From contig NW_006763141.1 in NCBI RefSeq assembly GCF_000264905.1, forward strand, positions 738,600 to 802,599: a stretch of 64,000 nt of DNA, in the 5' to 3' direction. Both the position numbers and the translations under genes were made by a program. The stretch is from Stereum hirsutum FP-91666 SS1 (taxonomy: Eukaryota; Basidiomycota; Agaricomycetes; Russulales; Stereaceae). Under the pieces are notes generated by a model, which was not told where the DNA came from, ran no database searches, and saw only the letters and a program-made list of their open reading frames with translations. Each line of letters starts with the position of its first letter. Positions within the stretch are counted from its first letter, which is position 1. Of the stretch, positions 22,800-34,098 are shown piece by piece.

Positions 22800-25361
22800 C
22801 TTTCTTGTACTCGGAATTCTTGTTCACCGAGATCTCACCTGGCAGACACCATCTTCATCGCAACTGGAAAAACCTTCGAGGAGACTCACCACACCTTGGC
22901 GTCCATGATGACCCGCCCGGGTGGCGGGGTCGAATGGTCGCGGACTCACAACTCTCGGTTCGAACCCAAGAAGCTCGCGCTTGTTGACTTCACTCGAAAT
23001 AAGGTCATGCCCCACCCTCCTCTGGTCATCCCCGATCTCGCCATCGTTCCGTCTTCCCCCTCTGCAAAGTATCTCGGGGCTCACTTCGATCGGGAGCTTC
23101 GGTGGCATGTTCAGGCTCAGTACGCGGTGAAGCGAGGTTTGGACTGGACGCTTCAGCTCCGACGCCTTGCCAAGCCATCTAGCGGTTTGTCGCCTGGTCA
23201 GATACGGCGTCTTTTCATTGCGGTCGCTCTACCAAAGATGGGTTATGCTCTTGATGTATGGTGCTCCCCCCTTATCGATACCGGAGGAACGCGTCTGTCA
23301 GGCTCTGTCGGTCATGTCAAGGCTATGGCCCGCGTTCAGCGTCTTGGTGCTCTTGCCATCACCGGTGGCCTCCGTACCTCTCCCACCGCCGTTCTCGACG
23401 CTCATGCCTATCTTCTACCAACCATGCACTGGGTGGACAAGATTTGCACTCGAGCTGCTGTACGAATTGTGTCCCTTCCCACATCTCACCCGCTGTTTCC
23501 CATCATGCGCCACTGTGCCCGGCACGTCTCCATCGCCCGTCACAGGGAGCCGCTCCATGACCTCTTCCGCCTCACCGGGATTGTCCCTGATCGAATCGAG
23601 ACTCTCGCACCTGTCTCCCTTCGCCCAGGGTCTTCGCTCCCATTCACGACCATTATCGCTGACTCCAGGGAGGCCGCTGTCGCATCTGACGCCACTCAGA
23701 CGAACGTGATTCGCATCTACTCGGACGGCTCCGCACTTGAAGGCAAGGTTGGTGCCTCGGCGGTTCTCCTTCGACTGGGACAGGCCCCCCGGATGCTCCA
23801 CTTCCATCTGGGGAAGCTTTCTCACCACACTGTGTATGAGGCTGAACTGGTTGGACTCGTACTCGGCATTCACCTCATCCAGACAGAAGCCGATGCCTGC
23901 GTGCACTCCTCCATTAACGTCGACAATCAAAGCGCTCTGAAGTCGCCCTCGACTGCCGCTGCTCACTCCGGTCAACATTTAGTCGACGAGTTCGTGCGCC
24001 TTGCGAAGGCTCTCAAGCGCGAGCGTGGCCCATTAGGCTACCGGCTGGAGCTTCGATGGGTGGCGGGCCACGAAGGCGTCGTGGGTAATGAGCTTGCAGA
24101 CGGGGGAGCTAAATCCGCCGCTCGTGGCCTCTCCAGTGCCTTGGCCGACCTCCCCGCCATACTTCGGTCCCCTCTTCCCTACAACTGCTCCGCGCTCGTC
24201 CAGTCCTTCACGTCCAAGATCACTAATAGCTGGGCTAGTGAATGGGCCCTCTCCTCACGCTCTCAGCAGTTTCGGCGCGTCGGTCCCTCTCTCCCATCCA
24301 ACGCCTTTCTTAAACTCGTCGACACCCCGTCCCTACGTCGTGCCGGTTCTAGCATCCTCTTTCAACTCCGGTGCGGGCATGTTCCCCTTAACCACTACCT
24401 CCATCGATTTGCACTTGTCAATTCCTCCCGCTGTCCGGCATGTGGTGCGGCTGAAGAAACTGTCGTTCACTTCCTTCTCGAGTGTCCGAAGTACCGACAT
24501 GAACGATACATCCTCCAACGCGCTTGTCGCACTCGTCGACTGGGTCTCGATGTCCTTTTGGATCGGCAGGCCAGCGTCATACCACTTCTGGCTTTCGTGC
24601 ATGCAACTGGCCGCTTCATTCGCCGCGAATTTGATCCGGGTTAAAGCCCCTTTTCCTCTGTCTCTATCTCTGTTTCCTTTTGTCTTGTTTTTCTTTTCAT
24701 TTGTTTCGATCCTCTCATGCCCGTTGCCCTTGACATGCTAAACGCTTTTTACCCACTTTCATGACTGGACGCTAGTTCCCCAGCTCGAGCGTTCGATCCG
24801 ACTCCGCATCTTCGGGCGTTCGATCCAACTCCGCCTCTCCGCGTTCGGGTGGAAGGATGTAGGAATGTTGTAGTGCTTGCCCTCCGCTCCACCCTCCCGT
24901 CTCCGTTACCTCCGTCTTGTTGTGACTGCACCGTGCCTTCTCGCTCCCGTTCTGTTGACGTTCCTCACCATACCACGGTCTCTGTCTGTGTTGACTTGTT
25001 CGTTTTCTGCCCGTGTTATCCGAAGTTTCTCGCTCTCTTTCGTCTTACTCCACCGGTCTCTCAGTCCGTTCTCATATGGTCTCTGTGTTGATTCTCGTGC
25101 CCGTTCTCGCCGTCTCGTGTCCGTTTTTACATCGTGTCTTATTCCCTTTATACCCCACTGCCTAGTCCTAGTCCTGTGTATTTTCCTCCTCTCCCTCTCC
25201 AGCGACCCTCTATTCCGTTTCCGTGCCTATTTGGGTTCCTGTCTGTCTCCCTCACGCTTGTTTTCTCTGTCTGTTTGTACTTCACGCGCGATTCTGTCTT
25301 ACATAGCGGCCTCTTCGCTGATGGACAATAAATTGGATTCAAAAAAAAAAAAAAAAAAAAA
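22800..25361 (+). mobile_element. 5'-truncated LINE-type (non-LTR) retrotransposon with poly(A) tail
   Basis: The element comprises the end of a reverse-transcriptase/RNase H ORF (to 24644), a pyrimidine-rich 3' untranslated region of about 0.7 kb, an AATAAA at 25327 and a run of 21 A (25341-25361). Poly(A) plus loss of the 5' part is the hallmark of target-primed reverse transcription. The RNase H domain and terminal Cys/His finger suggest the Tad1-like fungal clade, which is inference from architecture. The 5' boundary is between about 22800 and 22845. I saw no convincing target-site duplication; only a six-base match (actcgg) occurs on both sides. Confidence 0.8.
22845..24644 (+). pseudogene. 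LINE ORF2 remnant: RT C-terminus, RNase H, zinc finger
   Basis: The remaining ORF starts in the reverse-transcriptase palm at DTIFIATGKTFEETHHTL. Where an Asp-Asp pair is expected the sequence reads LADT, so the catalytic motif is cut or damaged. RT thumb blocks follow (AKYLGAHFDRELRWHVQAQY, RRLFIAVALPKMGYALDVW). The RNase H domain has its acidic residues in RIYSDGSALEGKVGAS, TVYEAELVGLVLGIHL and NVDNQSALK, then WVAGHEGVVGNELAD. The tail finger is CPACGAAEETVVHFLLECPK. The frame is open to 24644 without internal stops, so insertion is probably recent or the RNase H part is free of lesions. It cannot retrotranspose autonomously because most of the RT and the endonuclease are missing. Confidence 0.8.
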
Positions 25362-26159
25362 TACTGCTGAACTCGGCTCATACAGCCAATCGTTATCAAA
25401 CGCCGTGCTTCGTAGCTCACTACAGGTCGCTGAATTGACGACTTTCATGACCCCCGATTGTGGTGGCACCTTCGAAGGGGTTGTATTTGGATACTATCAT
25501 ATGTTACCGCCATGAAACGCGCCTCAGGGTGTTATGGTCTTCAGTCGCTGCCTGCAGAGGCAGTGGAGAGAGCTGCCGAGTTCCATTTATGTGGGCAATG
25601 GACCGGTACTTGCTATTTCTCAAGTTTCAAGCCTGACTATCTGGAAGCTTTGGCCTCAATAGGATTCTAGACTTGCCGGGCCATTGAACAGCACTTGAGT
25701 TTTGAACAGCCAAGTAGTACTACTACTAAGTACTATAGACGAGGCTCACATAGGACTCACAGAAGTCTACTTACGCCTAAGTTCCTCGGAGAAAGATCAC
25801 TTCAAGGCTGGAAAGTTTGGATGGTAAAGATCACTAGCTGGATGAGAGTAGCCTAAGGTGAGAGATTCAGGGTGAAAACAAGGGTGAAAACAAGAGTGCC
25901 CTGTGCAGAAAGTGCGAAGTTTTGTTCCGTGTCACTTCCTAACTATTACGTCATATCTATGAGATGTGGCGGTGGCGTCAAAGGGAACGAGGAATTAACT
26001 AAATAAGACTACATATATCGCAGCTGAAACAGCCATATCATGGAAACACAAGCAAAGACTAGTTCAAATATATATGTTTACGGGTGCACATAAATAATGT
26101 TTACATAGTTGATAGATGAATAGCGCCAACAAGTGAGATGTTTGACAGAATTCTCCACC
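25362..26159. other. Non-coding or decayed sequence between LINE and caspase-like copy 4
   Basis: About 800 bases. The first 300 carry short plausible peptides in two plus-strand frames (for example GCYGLQSLPAEAVERAAEFH near 25525-25590), possibly a remnant of the locus hit by the LINE. The remainder is AT-richer and non-coding. No RNA gene recognised. Confidence 0.4.
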
Positions 26160-27316
26160 TCAATCACCGCATTCAGCGAACCCAACCAAGGTTCCTAGTA
26201 TAATTCCAAAAGCCGGAGGGCTGAGAGTAGTCGAAGGAGCCCTCGGAGAAAGGGCTGGGGTTACAAACCCTATATTCCGCCGCCTTGACCGTTCGGAGAG
26301 CTCCCGTCTCCTTTTTGGCGAGTTTGTGGATGAATAGGACCGCGCGTTCGTCAGCACCGACGAAGTAAGGATCCTGACTAGCGACAAGAAAAATTTATTG
26401 ACTGTAGGAAAGCACTTGGACGGTACATATGTCTGCAAAGACTTACTCGTAAAATAGTGATAAATCCCTACGGAGCTCTCCGAGCGTGACATGAGGACGT
26501 CGGTGCAGGACCTGTAGAAGAGCCCTTGTAAACAGCCCTCCACCGCCTTCCTCCATGCTAAGCTTCCTGGGGCCACAGGAAGCTAGTAAAACAAAAGGGT
26601 CGTCTGTCGGCTCATTGTTGTCGTTGAGGGTCGCGCCGGCATGGCAGCAGTCAAGAATCAGAGTCTTGATAGTGAGACATAGTTCAGCACTGTGTATTCG
26701 GTGAACATGGAAATGAACTGACGATGCTGTTACGTTTTGCCTTGTAAGTCTTCTCGAGGCAATCTCGGATGGTATGATAGGGTATACCTTGAGCGCATTC
26801 GGTCCCCTCTCTTCGTGGAATGAAATCATAGGGGCAGAGCATCTGGACTTCTGGCGACTTCTCGGTGGTATCCGCCACCGACCCATGACCGGCAAAGTAG
26901 ACGATAATTGGATCGTCTGGTTCTATATCGTTGTTTGTAGCAAGGTCTTGGAGAGCCAAGATCATTTCATCTCTAGTAGCGTCTGAGTTTGTGAGGCTCC
27001 GAATTCGACTGTCCGGAACCCCGATTTCCTTGTGCAGAAAGTGCACCATGTCACTGGCGTCGCTGACTGCACTGTGTAGCGGGAGGACATCAAGGTGCCT
27101 ATACTTATCGATACCAATGACGAGCACATATGCATGCGGAAACGACCTAGACGAAAATGGAAGATACGCTTGGACCTTAACGGAAACAGTGGGCAAAACG
27201 GAGGGTCCTTACGCATATGAGTTGTCGTCTTGAGTAGAACTCAACACACTTCGACGCCTGGCGATGAAGTTGGGCCACACTGAGGCAGGAAGAGTGAAAG
27301 ACCATGAGGACATCAT
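26160..27316 (-). CDS. Short caspase-like protein (peptidase C14), cluster copy 4, lacks C-terminal module
   Basis: Fourth paralogue. The start at 27316 (MMSSWSFTLPASVWPNFIAR) runs to STQDDNSYA and is spliced in the family phase to SFPHAYVLVIGIDKYRHLDV. The catalytic His is in YFAGHGSVAD; the catalytic Cys, after the conserved intron, is in LILDCCHAGATLND. The protease half ends VTLGELRRDLSLFY, and the usual junction intron leads to QDPYFVGADERAVLFIHK, which aligns with the QxPQCEG start of the C-terminal module. About 50 residues later it ends GFWNYTRNLGWVR at 26160. The product is about 340 residues, half the size of its paralogues. The post-Cys segment is also shorter. Either a genuine protease-only isoform or a truncated copy; no other lesion is visible. 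Confidence 0.72.
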
Positions 27317-28002
27317 GATAGAATGAATGAGGTAAATGATCAAGTTGGGAATACAAGGATGGCGACGAGGAGAAAGGCTGAAGTACTTCACGTTTTTGTA
27401 GGTGGCAGCTGAGCAGCACGGACTACACGAGGTGAACGCGAGAGGTGTACTCCAGCCAGATGTAGTGAGGTCAACGCAGTTGTCTCGCAGCATTCATCTT
27501 CAAGGTAGTCATCCATCCCAGCTTCATTGCGGTCGCACGCATGAGGGCACGAGGAAGGGGGTTCATCTAGAGAGCTGGGGCAAGGCCTGAGCATGTTCAG
27601 AGACGCTGTTGTCCGTGTCATGCGAGCTTAGGATTCATGAGCTCAGCCTCAATTTCGTGCTCTCTTGAATCCCCTAGAGAGAACAGGAGTAAATGTGCAC
27701 TGCGATCGTGTTGATCCATGCAGCATGAACTAGCAGGTGCCATGACAGGCTTGAGTGTCTGTGAGCTCTACGACGAGACCAACATGCGCTAAATTTCAAG
27801 AGTATCAGACTCGGAAACATGTCGACGACTCTGATTAGTACGGCTAGTTATTGGTCTGAGAGTTCAGAATATTTGCTAGATATATACGAGTCCCGACTCC
27901 CAGGCTCGACCTAGGCTGCCAAATCTGTCAAGTAAAGCGTGACGGAGGGACTCAAGGACAAGAACCAGATGTAACGAAGGGTTTCTGGTGGCAGCACGCT
28001 CC
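27317..28002. other. Upstream region of copy 4, no gene recognised
   Basis: About 690 bases. The first few hundred should contain the promoter of caspase-like copy 4. Open frames here are short and lack any recognisable signature. Confidence 0.45.
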
Positions 28003-28820
28003 TCAGGCCTGGTGTCTCACGAGGCACGAAGGAGTGCCAGTGGCGCCATGGAGTTCCTGGATGTCTGCGGAGCATGGAAGCGACGAGGGTAAATCATCAT
28101 AGTGAGGTTGATTAGGATATATACATCGCAAGAACTGTACGATGAGCACGATCACTTGCCTTGCTTTTATACTCGAGAACGGTTGTGCCGTGAGGTTGTC
28201 GGATACCCACTGTCCGAAAAAGAACGATAAGTGAAGGGACCGAAGGATAGGAGCCGTTGGCTGAAGACGCTTGTAGAACAGGTAGGCAAGACTCTTATTC
28301 GCTAGCGTAGTAGCTTGGCCATATCTGAAATGAACGTAAGTCTCGAGTGACGGAAATAGAAAAAACGGAAGAGGACGTAGGTCACGATCTATTTCAGTCG
28401 CAGTGATATCACAAGCATCCTCGTGGTGGCTCTCCAGCAAGAAATTCGTATACCTTGAATACAATCTTGGTTTCTCGTGATCACCGGGAGATCCAGGCGT
28501 GAATAATCGTTACTGTGGGCAAAGGAAGAGGATGTGGGCTTCTGCGTGAGGCAGAAATCGACCAGTGAGTCGCAGTACCCGCCGACAGAATTCTATATTC
28601 GCCCAACTGAGTTCCAGCAGCGGCAAAGGGCACGCCGGCATAAGTATCTTATCAATAATTCTGGAAAACCTTGGAAAGTCAACGGCACCTTTTTCCAAAT
28701 AATGGAAAATAGTGCAAAGTAATTCGGGTGGGCTGCTCGAGAGTAGGAGATATTCGTTCCGTACCAGGTGTGACGCCTCGGAAGGAGCGTTCCGCATTTC
28801 TGTCGTCTTTTCCCCTCCAC
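28003..28820 (-). CDS. Possible F-box-like protein, degenerate or poorly resolved
   Basis: Two minus-strand open blocks look related. The upstream block (28797-28510) contains LLLSSSPPELLCTIFHYLEK, which fits the start of an F-box helix (L/P-P-x-E-L-L-xx-I-F-xx-L), followed by FPRFSRIIDKILMPACPLPL. The downstream block (28464-28003) contains LANKSLAYLFYKRLQPTAPI and ILRSLHLSFFFGQWVSDNLT. A gap with stops separates them and I could not find one clear splice solution. F-box proteins are substrate receptors of SCF ubiquitin ligases and are abundant and unstable in agaricomycetes. Could be a pseudogene. Confidence 0.3.
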
Positions 28821-29924
28821 TTTCCTATATCAAGAACCATAAGTAGACAACTTCGAGACTACTAGAAGGCGTATTGCATCGTCGTATCGACGATGGAGTT
28901 GATGGAATGCTCCCCTGTAGGCGGTCATCGCGCGATTACTCTGATGATAGCACCTCCAAAGCGCTGTTAGAAGCTTCACCTTGTATCTAGAGATCGTCAA
29001 AAATTTACTCACAAATTTTGCATTCCCTCAATCTAAAGAGAGGGTGACGGTTCTTATTTGACGAACAGCTCTCCGGACATTGAACGTAGTTGACAACCTA
29101 GGCGGCACCCCCACGCCATCTGTCTGCTCGCGAAGGCGGGTGCGAGATGGATGAAGTCCAAGAAACGAGGAGGCGAATAGCCCAGAGGAGCGTAATATCA
29201 GCGATGAGTTCGTGGTCGTAGTTGAACGTTGAACGTTGAAGTAAGAGCTTGATGCAAGGACGGCTGATCCCATGACGTCCAGTCGGAGTTTGGCCGATGA
29301 GCCGGTCCCTGGGAAATCCAATCAACGATCTTAGTGCCACTGTGGCGCACACCTCCCCCCTACGGTGAGTTCATCAGCATGTATAAGCGTGAGTGACTCT
29401 TTAGATATACAACATAATTTCGACGTAGATTCTCGTAGACTTCGATGGCATTCAGTGTTCATGAAACGATCATGTACAAGAACTTGAAGAAGATAGAGTA
29501 GGAGAATATTGTCGAGAAATGTCTGAGAAAATGGCGAACTTGGCGTTCATGAGGATACCGATCATGTCAATCATGGAAGTAAGAAATGTAAGGCGATTCA
29601 GATGCGTGTGAAGATGGAGATGGAGATGTATGAGAAGGTGATGATGAGGTAATGGGCCTAAGGAAAAGAAAGAGGGAGAAAATCATGTATTACATAGATA
29701 GAATGCATAACCTGGACGTATGAGCCGTGAATGAGAAAGTCCGAAGCGATAGCAATATATATATAGCGAGTACAATTTACGTGAAGATAGCAGCAGCCTG
29801 AGAGGACTATGAAACAATTGCAAGAGGGAAACAGAGACGGTATGATACACAAATGAAGAGCAAGGAAAAACGTACAGAACAACTACCCACACCTAGCCCC
29901 AGAGACCCCCTTTACAGACATCAC
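28821..29924. other. Non-coding stretch left of the coiled-coil gene
   Basis: About 1.1 kb. Short frames only (29028-29352 minus, 29658-29892 minus), none with a family signature. A purine-rich segment (gatggagatggagatg near 29609-29624) is low-complexity. It contains the 3' flank of the gene starting at 34098. Confidence 0.45.
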
Positions 29925-32900
29925 TCACGCCAGAACCGGTACTCTAAGCCTCATCGTTGGCTCCTCGTTCTCCTTCTCTAACTCACTTTCCGGCTCGGTC
30001 TCGGTCTCCGCCTCAGACTCTGTAACGACAGGGCTCGCCATGCCCCTCGCCGCCGGCAGGCCTGACCGCGAAGGTTTCGTACTAGATGTCCTTGCATCCA
30101 CCGCTCCAACCGAGCTCGCCCTTTTCATTGTTGACGGTGTAGCGGGTTTAGTACTCAATCTGGATGATGCCGTCGTTGCAACCCGCCTTTGGGCCACTGA
30201 CGTAGGTGCGCCAATCGTAGACATGCGTTTTGAAGGTGGCTCGACAGAAGCACGACCGGACCTGGCAGCCGTTGACGTGCTGCCAGAGGCAGAGGTTGCG
30301 TTAGTACGGGCGCTCTTGCCGAGTGTGGACGCTCTGATGGTTGTGTTGGCCGTCTCTGGAGATTTAGAAGGAGCTCTGAAGCTGGACGGAGCTCCCGCTG
30401 TAGGGTCCTTCAACGACGTGCCACGGTCAGAAAGACGAGAGGAAGGGCGAGAGACTGTGGCGGGAGTATTGAAGACAGCAGAGTCGCGGCGGTTAGCAGT
30501 AACCCTGCTCGGTGCGGGCGTGGCGCCGGCTGTGCCCCTGACTGCCATTTTTCGTTTGATCTATAGGAAGCATTGTCAGATTAGCAACTCGGGCGAAGTA
30601 CGAAGATGAACTGACCAGTTCAAGCTCCTGCTGTTTCGAGCTCAAAGCAATGTTTAAGCCTTCGTTGTCCTCCCCGAGCTTCCCGTTCTCTCTCTTCATC
30701 TGCACGATCTTCATCTCCTTATCCGCGCTCTCCATCTTCAAATCCGTGATCTGCTTCCTCAACCGCTCCATCTCTCCCTCTAAGCCCTTCACCCTGTCGC
30801 CGAACGTCGACGCCTGCACCTGCACCTCCGCTCTCTCCCTAATCGCCACCTCCAACTGCTCTCGCGCGTCCTTCTCCCGCTTGGTAAGCTCTGACAGAGT
30901 ACGTTGCTGAGAGTCCGTTTCGTGCGATTGCGTACGACGGAGGCCGGTAAGCTCCTCCTGGATTTCATAGATCTCGTCCTCGCGAGCGACGACCTTGTGG
31001 GCAAGGTCTTCGACTTCGTCATCCCTTTGCTTAAGGTGTTGTTCGAGGCGGGTGACGTTGTCGTTAGCAAACTTCAGCTCTTGTTGTAGGTTGGCGATCC
31101 GGTCTTCGCGGTCTTGAAGAGTGCGGGCGACATCGTCGGCATGCTCTTGCTCAGCACGAAGCTCTTCCTCGAGCTGGAAGGTAAATAACAATCAGTGCTC
31201 TGTTGGTCGCGAAGAGAGTAGATATCACTCACACGCTCATACTGCTTCACGTTTTCCTCATGCTCCGCCAACGTCTCCTGCAGTTCTTGCTCCAACTCCC
31301 CTCTCTTAGTCTGACTCTCATTCCACTCGATCTCCATTCTCTCCATCCTCTGCTCCAACGCCACCAACTCGTTTTGCAACGTCGTCTTTTCTTTCCTGAG
31401 CTCGGTCATGGAGTCACCCGCCTTCTCCGTGTGCTGCCACTGAGCCTCCAACTCGGCCTTTAGGACGCGCATCTCTTCATCCTTGGCCAACCCCGCCTCT
31501 CTCGTACCATCCAACTCTTCCTCCAACGCTCGCTTCTCGGCACGAAGGTCCTCGGTCGCCTTGAACAAGATAGCACGCTCCTGCTCCCATGGCCCTATAC
31601 TCATCATACTCATCCTCGCGGCCGCTTTCATGTCCCCACCCTCGGCAAGCAGATCATCGTCGCTCATCTCTGCGAAATGCATCTGCGCACTCCGAATCCC
31701 CTCCTTCAACGCCCTCTCCCCTTCCTCCTTCCTCATCAACTCCTCCTTCAACCTCTCCATCTCCCTCTCCCTCTCTTCCGCCTCCTCCCTCAACCGTATA
31801 ACCTCTTCATGCACCTCCTCAACACCCCTCTCCCTCTCTCTTTCCAGCTGCCCAATCCTCGTCTGCAGTTGCCTCAGAGCCTCTCCACTCGCCTCGTCCA
31901 TCACACTCCTATCCAAACTCTCTTCCCTGCTCCTCTCAACCTCGTCCTCAAGGTGCCTACACATCCTCTCCAACTCCGCGACCTTCTTCTTCCACCCCCT
32001 CGCCATTTGCTTCCTTTTCTCGTTCTCCTTGTCTATGGTATCGAGTTTCGTGCTGAGGACCTCGACGAGCTCGTTCCGGGCCCCCAAATCAATCTCGTAC
32101 TGCGCGCAGAGCTCCTGTTGTAAGGTGAGCTGCGTCTTCAGATTCCAAAGCTCGTTCTCTTCTTTGGACGCCTTCCGAGAATGCTGTTGGGTGGATGCTG
32201 TGGGTCGAGGGGGCGTAGGAGGAATACCCGCGCCGGGCGTATAATACGTCGTCGCGTGAGCGGAGAACGGGTCCGGTACATTCTTCGTGTCGATGGGCGG
32301 AAGGATTGGACGGTCGGCAGAAGGAGTGGAGTATACTACGAGTGCAGAGGTCGCGATATCGTGAATGTCAGCTTCAGGGGTCTTGTCATCCTTTGTCGGG
32401 GTGTTGGTAGGATATGAATGGAATATTGTGTCACTCATGGAACGATTCCTGCTGTGCGAGCGTCCGTGGCCCAGATCGGATTGGGATGCTGCTGGAGGCA
32501 TGAGTTTCGAGATATCGAGATCACTAGGAGCGGAGACTACGGTGCGTTTCGTACTGGGAGCCGGGTGGAACACGTTCTGTCCAAAGCTGAACGAGAGCGA
32601 ACGATCGTTGCCGGTGGGGGAAGGTTTCTGCCTGTTCTCAACGGAGTGGAAGACCGTGGGCTCTTGACGACCACCTGGGAACGGAGAGGCCGACGTGAAT
32701 CTGACGTCGGCATTGGACTCTTCCTCAGAAGTTTCCACTGCGTTGTCTTGAAGAGGTGTCATCGATCCAGGAGCGATGGTCGGGAACTCGCTGTGCGACA
32801 GCTCGAAGATGTTGGACAGGTCGGGTGGGGGAATAACAGGTGCTGACCCAGGGCCAAAACCTACTGTCGTCGTCCTCGTCGATTGAGGTGCAGGCGTCGA

Positions 32901-34098
32901 CATTGTAGGTTGCGGACTAGGTGAAACCGACCTTTCTCCTTCAAAAAGGCCATCCAGACTTGGTCGAGGGCGATACCGTGCGCGAGAGACAGATGATGGC
33001 TGAAGTGCTTCCGGAGAGGGAAGACCACTCGCAACACTCTCAAAACGTTCCATAAGTGGTGGTGTTCCCGGCTCGCTTGGGGCGGTCGAAACGTCCGGGC
33101 TAGATGGCTTTGATGCATCACGGGAGAAAAAACGAACGCTCGCTCCTTTTCCTGGTGTATTGCGATCGCGGAGGATTGAGCGGACTGAGCCACCGAATTT
33201 GCTCTCCTGGGGAGTAGGAGGTATGCTGTCGAGGGATGGGCGGCCACCGTCATTGGCGGATTCAGGACCACGAGAAATAGACGAATCAGAATCTAAGAGA
33301 TGCCGCAAGCGAACAGGTCAGCATCCGGTATAGTCATAACCACAAGATATAGAGGAATGGGACATAGGACACGGTAACGATCGACTGCACACACATGGCT
33401 GCTCGAACAGAAACAACTGTACATATGCAGGGCTTCCTGGACAGGCGAGCGCATGATGATGGCCATTTGCATGAACGCTAATCACTGCATCGTTTCTGAC
33501 AGCAACCACGAGGCAGTACAAGTTCAACATGCATATCGAGATACTCCCACGGTGAGTATCCGAATCGATCTCGTGGGTGGCCCAAGTGCCACCCACTTAG
33601 GGCCATAACAGACACGCATCATGAAAGCTACGCACCATTCATAACGAGATTTAGATGCGACTTGCCCTTCTTCACGAAAGCAGGCATGCCAAGTCTGATC
33701 GGGGAAATGGAATCCCTAACACTCCCATCCCCATCCACCTTCGAACCATTCTGACTCCTCGACATCCGCTTCAACAACCCCTTTCCCCCATTCCTCGACA
33801 ACGATCCAGGTGGGCTGGCCAGAAGCAACTCGACAGCCGCCGATGAATTGGGTGCACCCGATGGTGACAGGGGCGACATGGGACCGGAATCGTCGTAGTC
33901 TTCTTCTTCGTGTTGGTCCAGACCTGAAGGATGGAAGACAGAGAGATTGGGATGTTGCTCAAAAACACCGGCCAAAACTTCAGGTTGAGAATCTGAGCGC
34001 GTACGTGAGTTCGAACGTGAGTGTTCTTGCGAGTGCGAAAGGTCTCGGGGTGGTTTGTTGGTGCTGCCAGTGATGACGCTGCTGAATTTGGACCACAT
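29925..34098 (-). CDS. Long coiled-coil protein with basic Ser/Thr-rich tail
   Basis: Starts MWSKFSSVITGSTNKPPRDL at 34098. The N-terminal third is Ser/Pro-rich with many SP/TP sites, including GGSVRSILRDRNTPGKGASV and VRFFSRD. From about 32150 leftward the protein becomes a very long heptad-rich coiled coil (ENELWNLKTQLTLQQELCAQ; MARGWKKKVAELERMCRHLE; EEVHEEVIRLREEAEERERE), continuing through 30.6 kb after short introns. The C-terminal 200 residues are Ala/Ser/Thr/Arg-rich and basic, ending in an acidic cluster (TESEAETETEPESELEKENE) and RLRVPVLA. A scaffold of the spindle-pole or microtubule-organising kind is an attractive guess from phospho-rich head, coiled rod and basic tail, but I recognise no diagnostic motif. 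The first intron is about 343 nt (33293-33635), long for this genome. Confidence 0.78.

Noticed and set aside
22944..22990. tRNA-like B box (ggttcgaaccc) with surrounding sequence
   Set aside because: It lies inside the LINE reading frame (HNSRFEPKK), no acceptor stem or A box fits, and the frame explains the bases.
25341..25361. Poly(A) run as evidence of a processed pseudogene
   Set aside because: It is preceded by an RNase H-bearing LINE frame and its pyrimidine-rich 3' region, so it is the LINE tail.
31483..32244. Long plus-strand Ser-rich frame of 253 codons
   Set aside because: Antisense shadow of the coiled-coil gene; Ser/Leu richness mirrors Glu/Lys/Arg codons on the minus strand.
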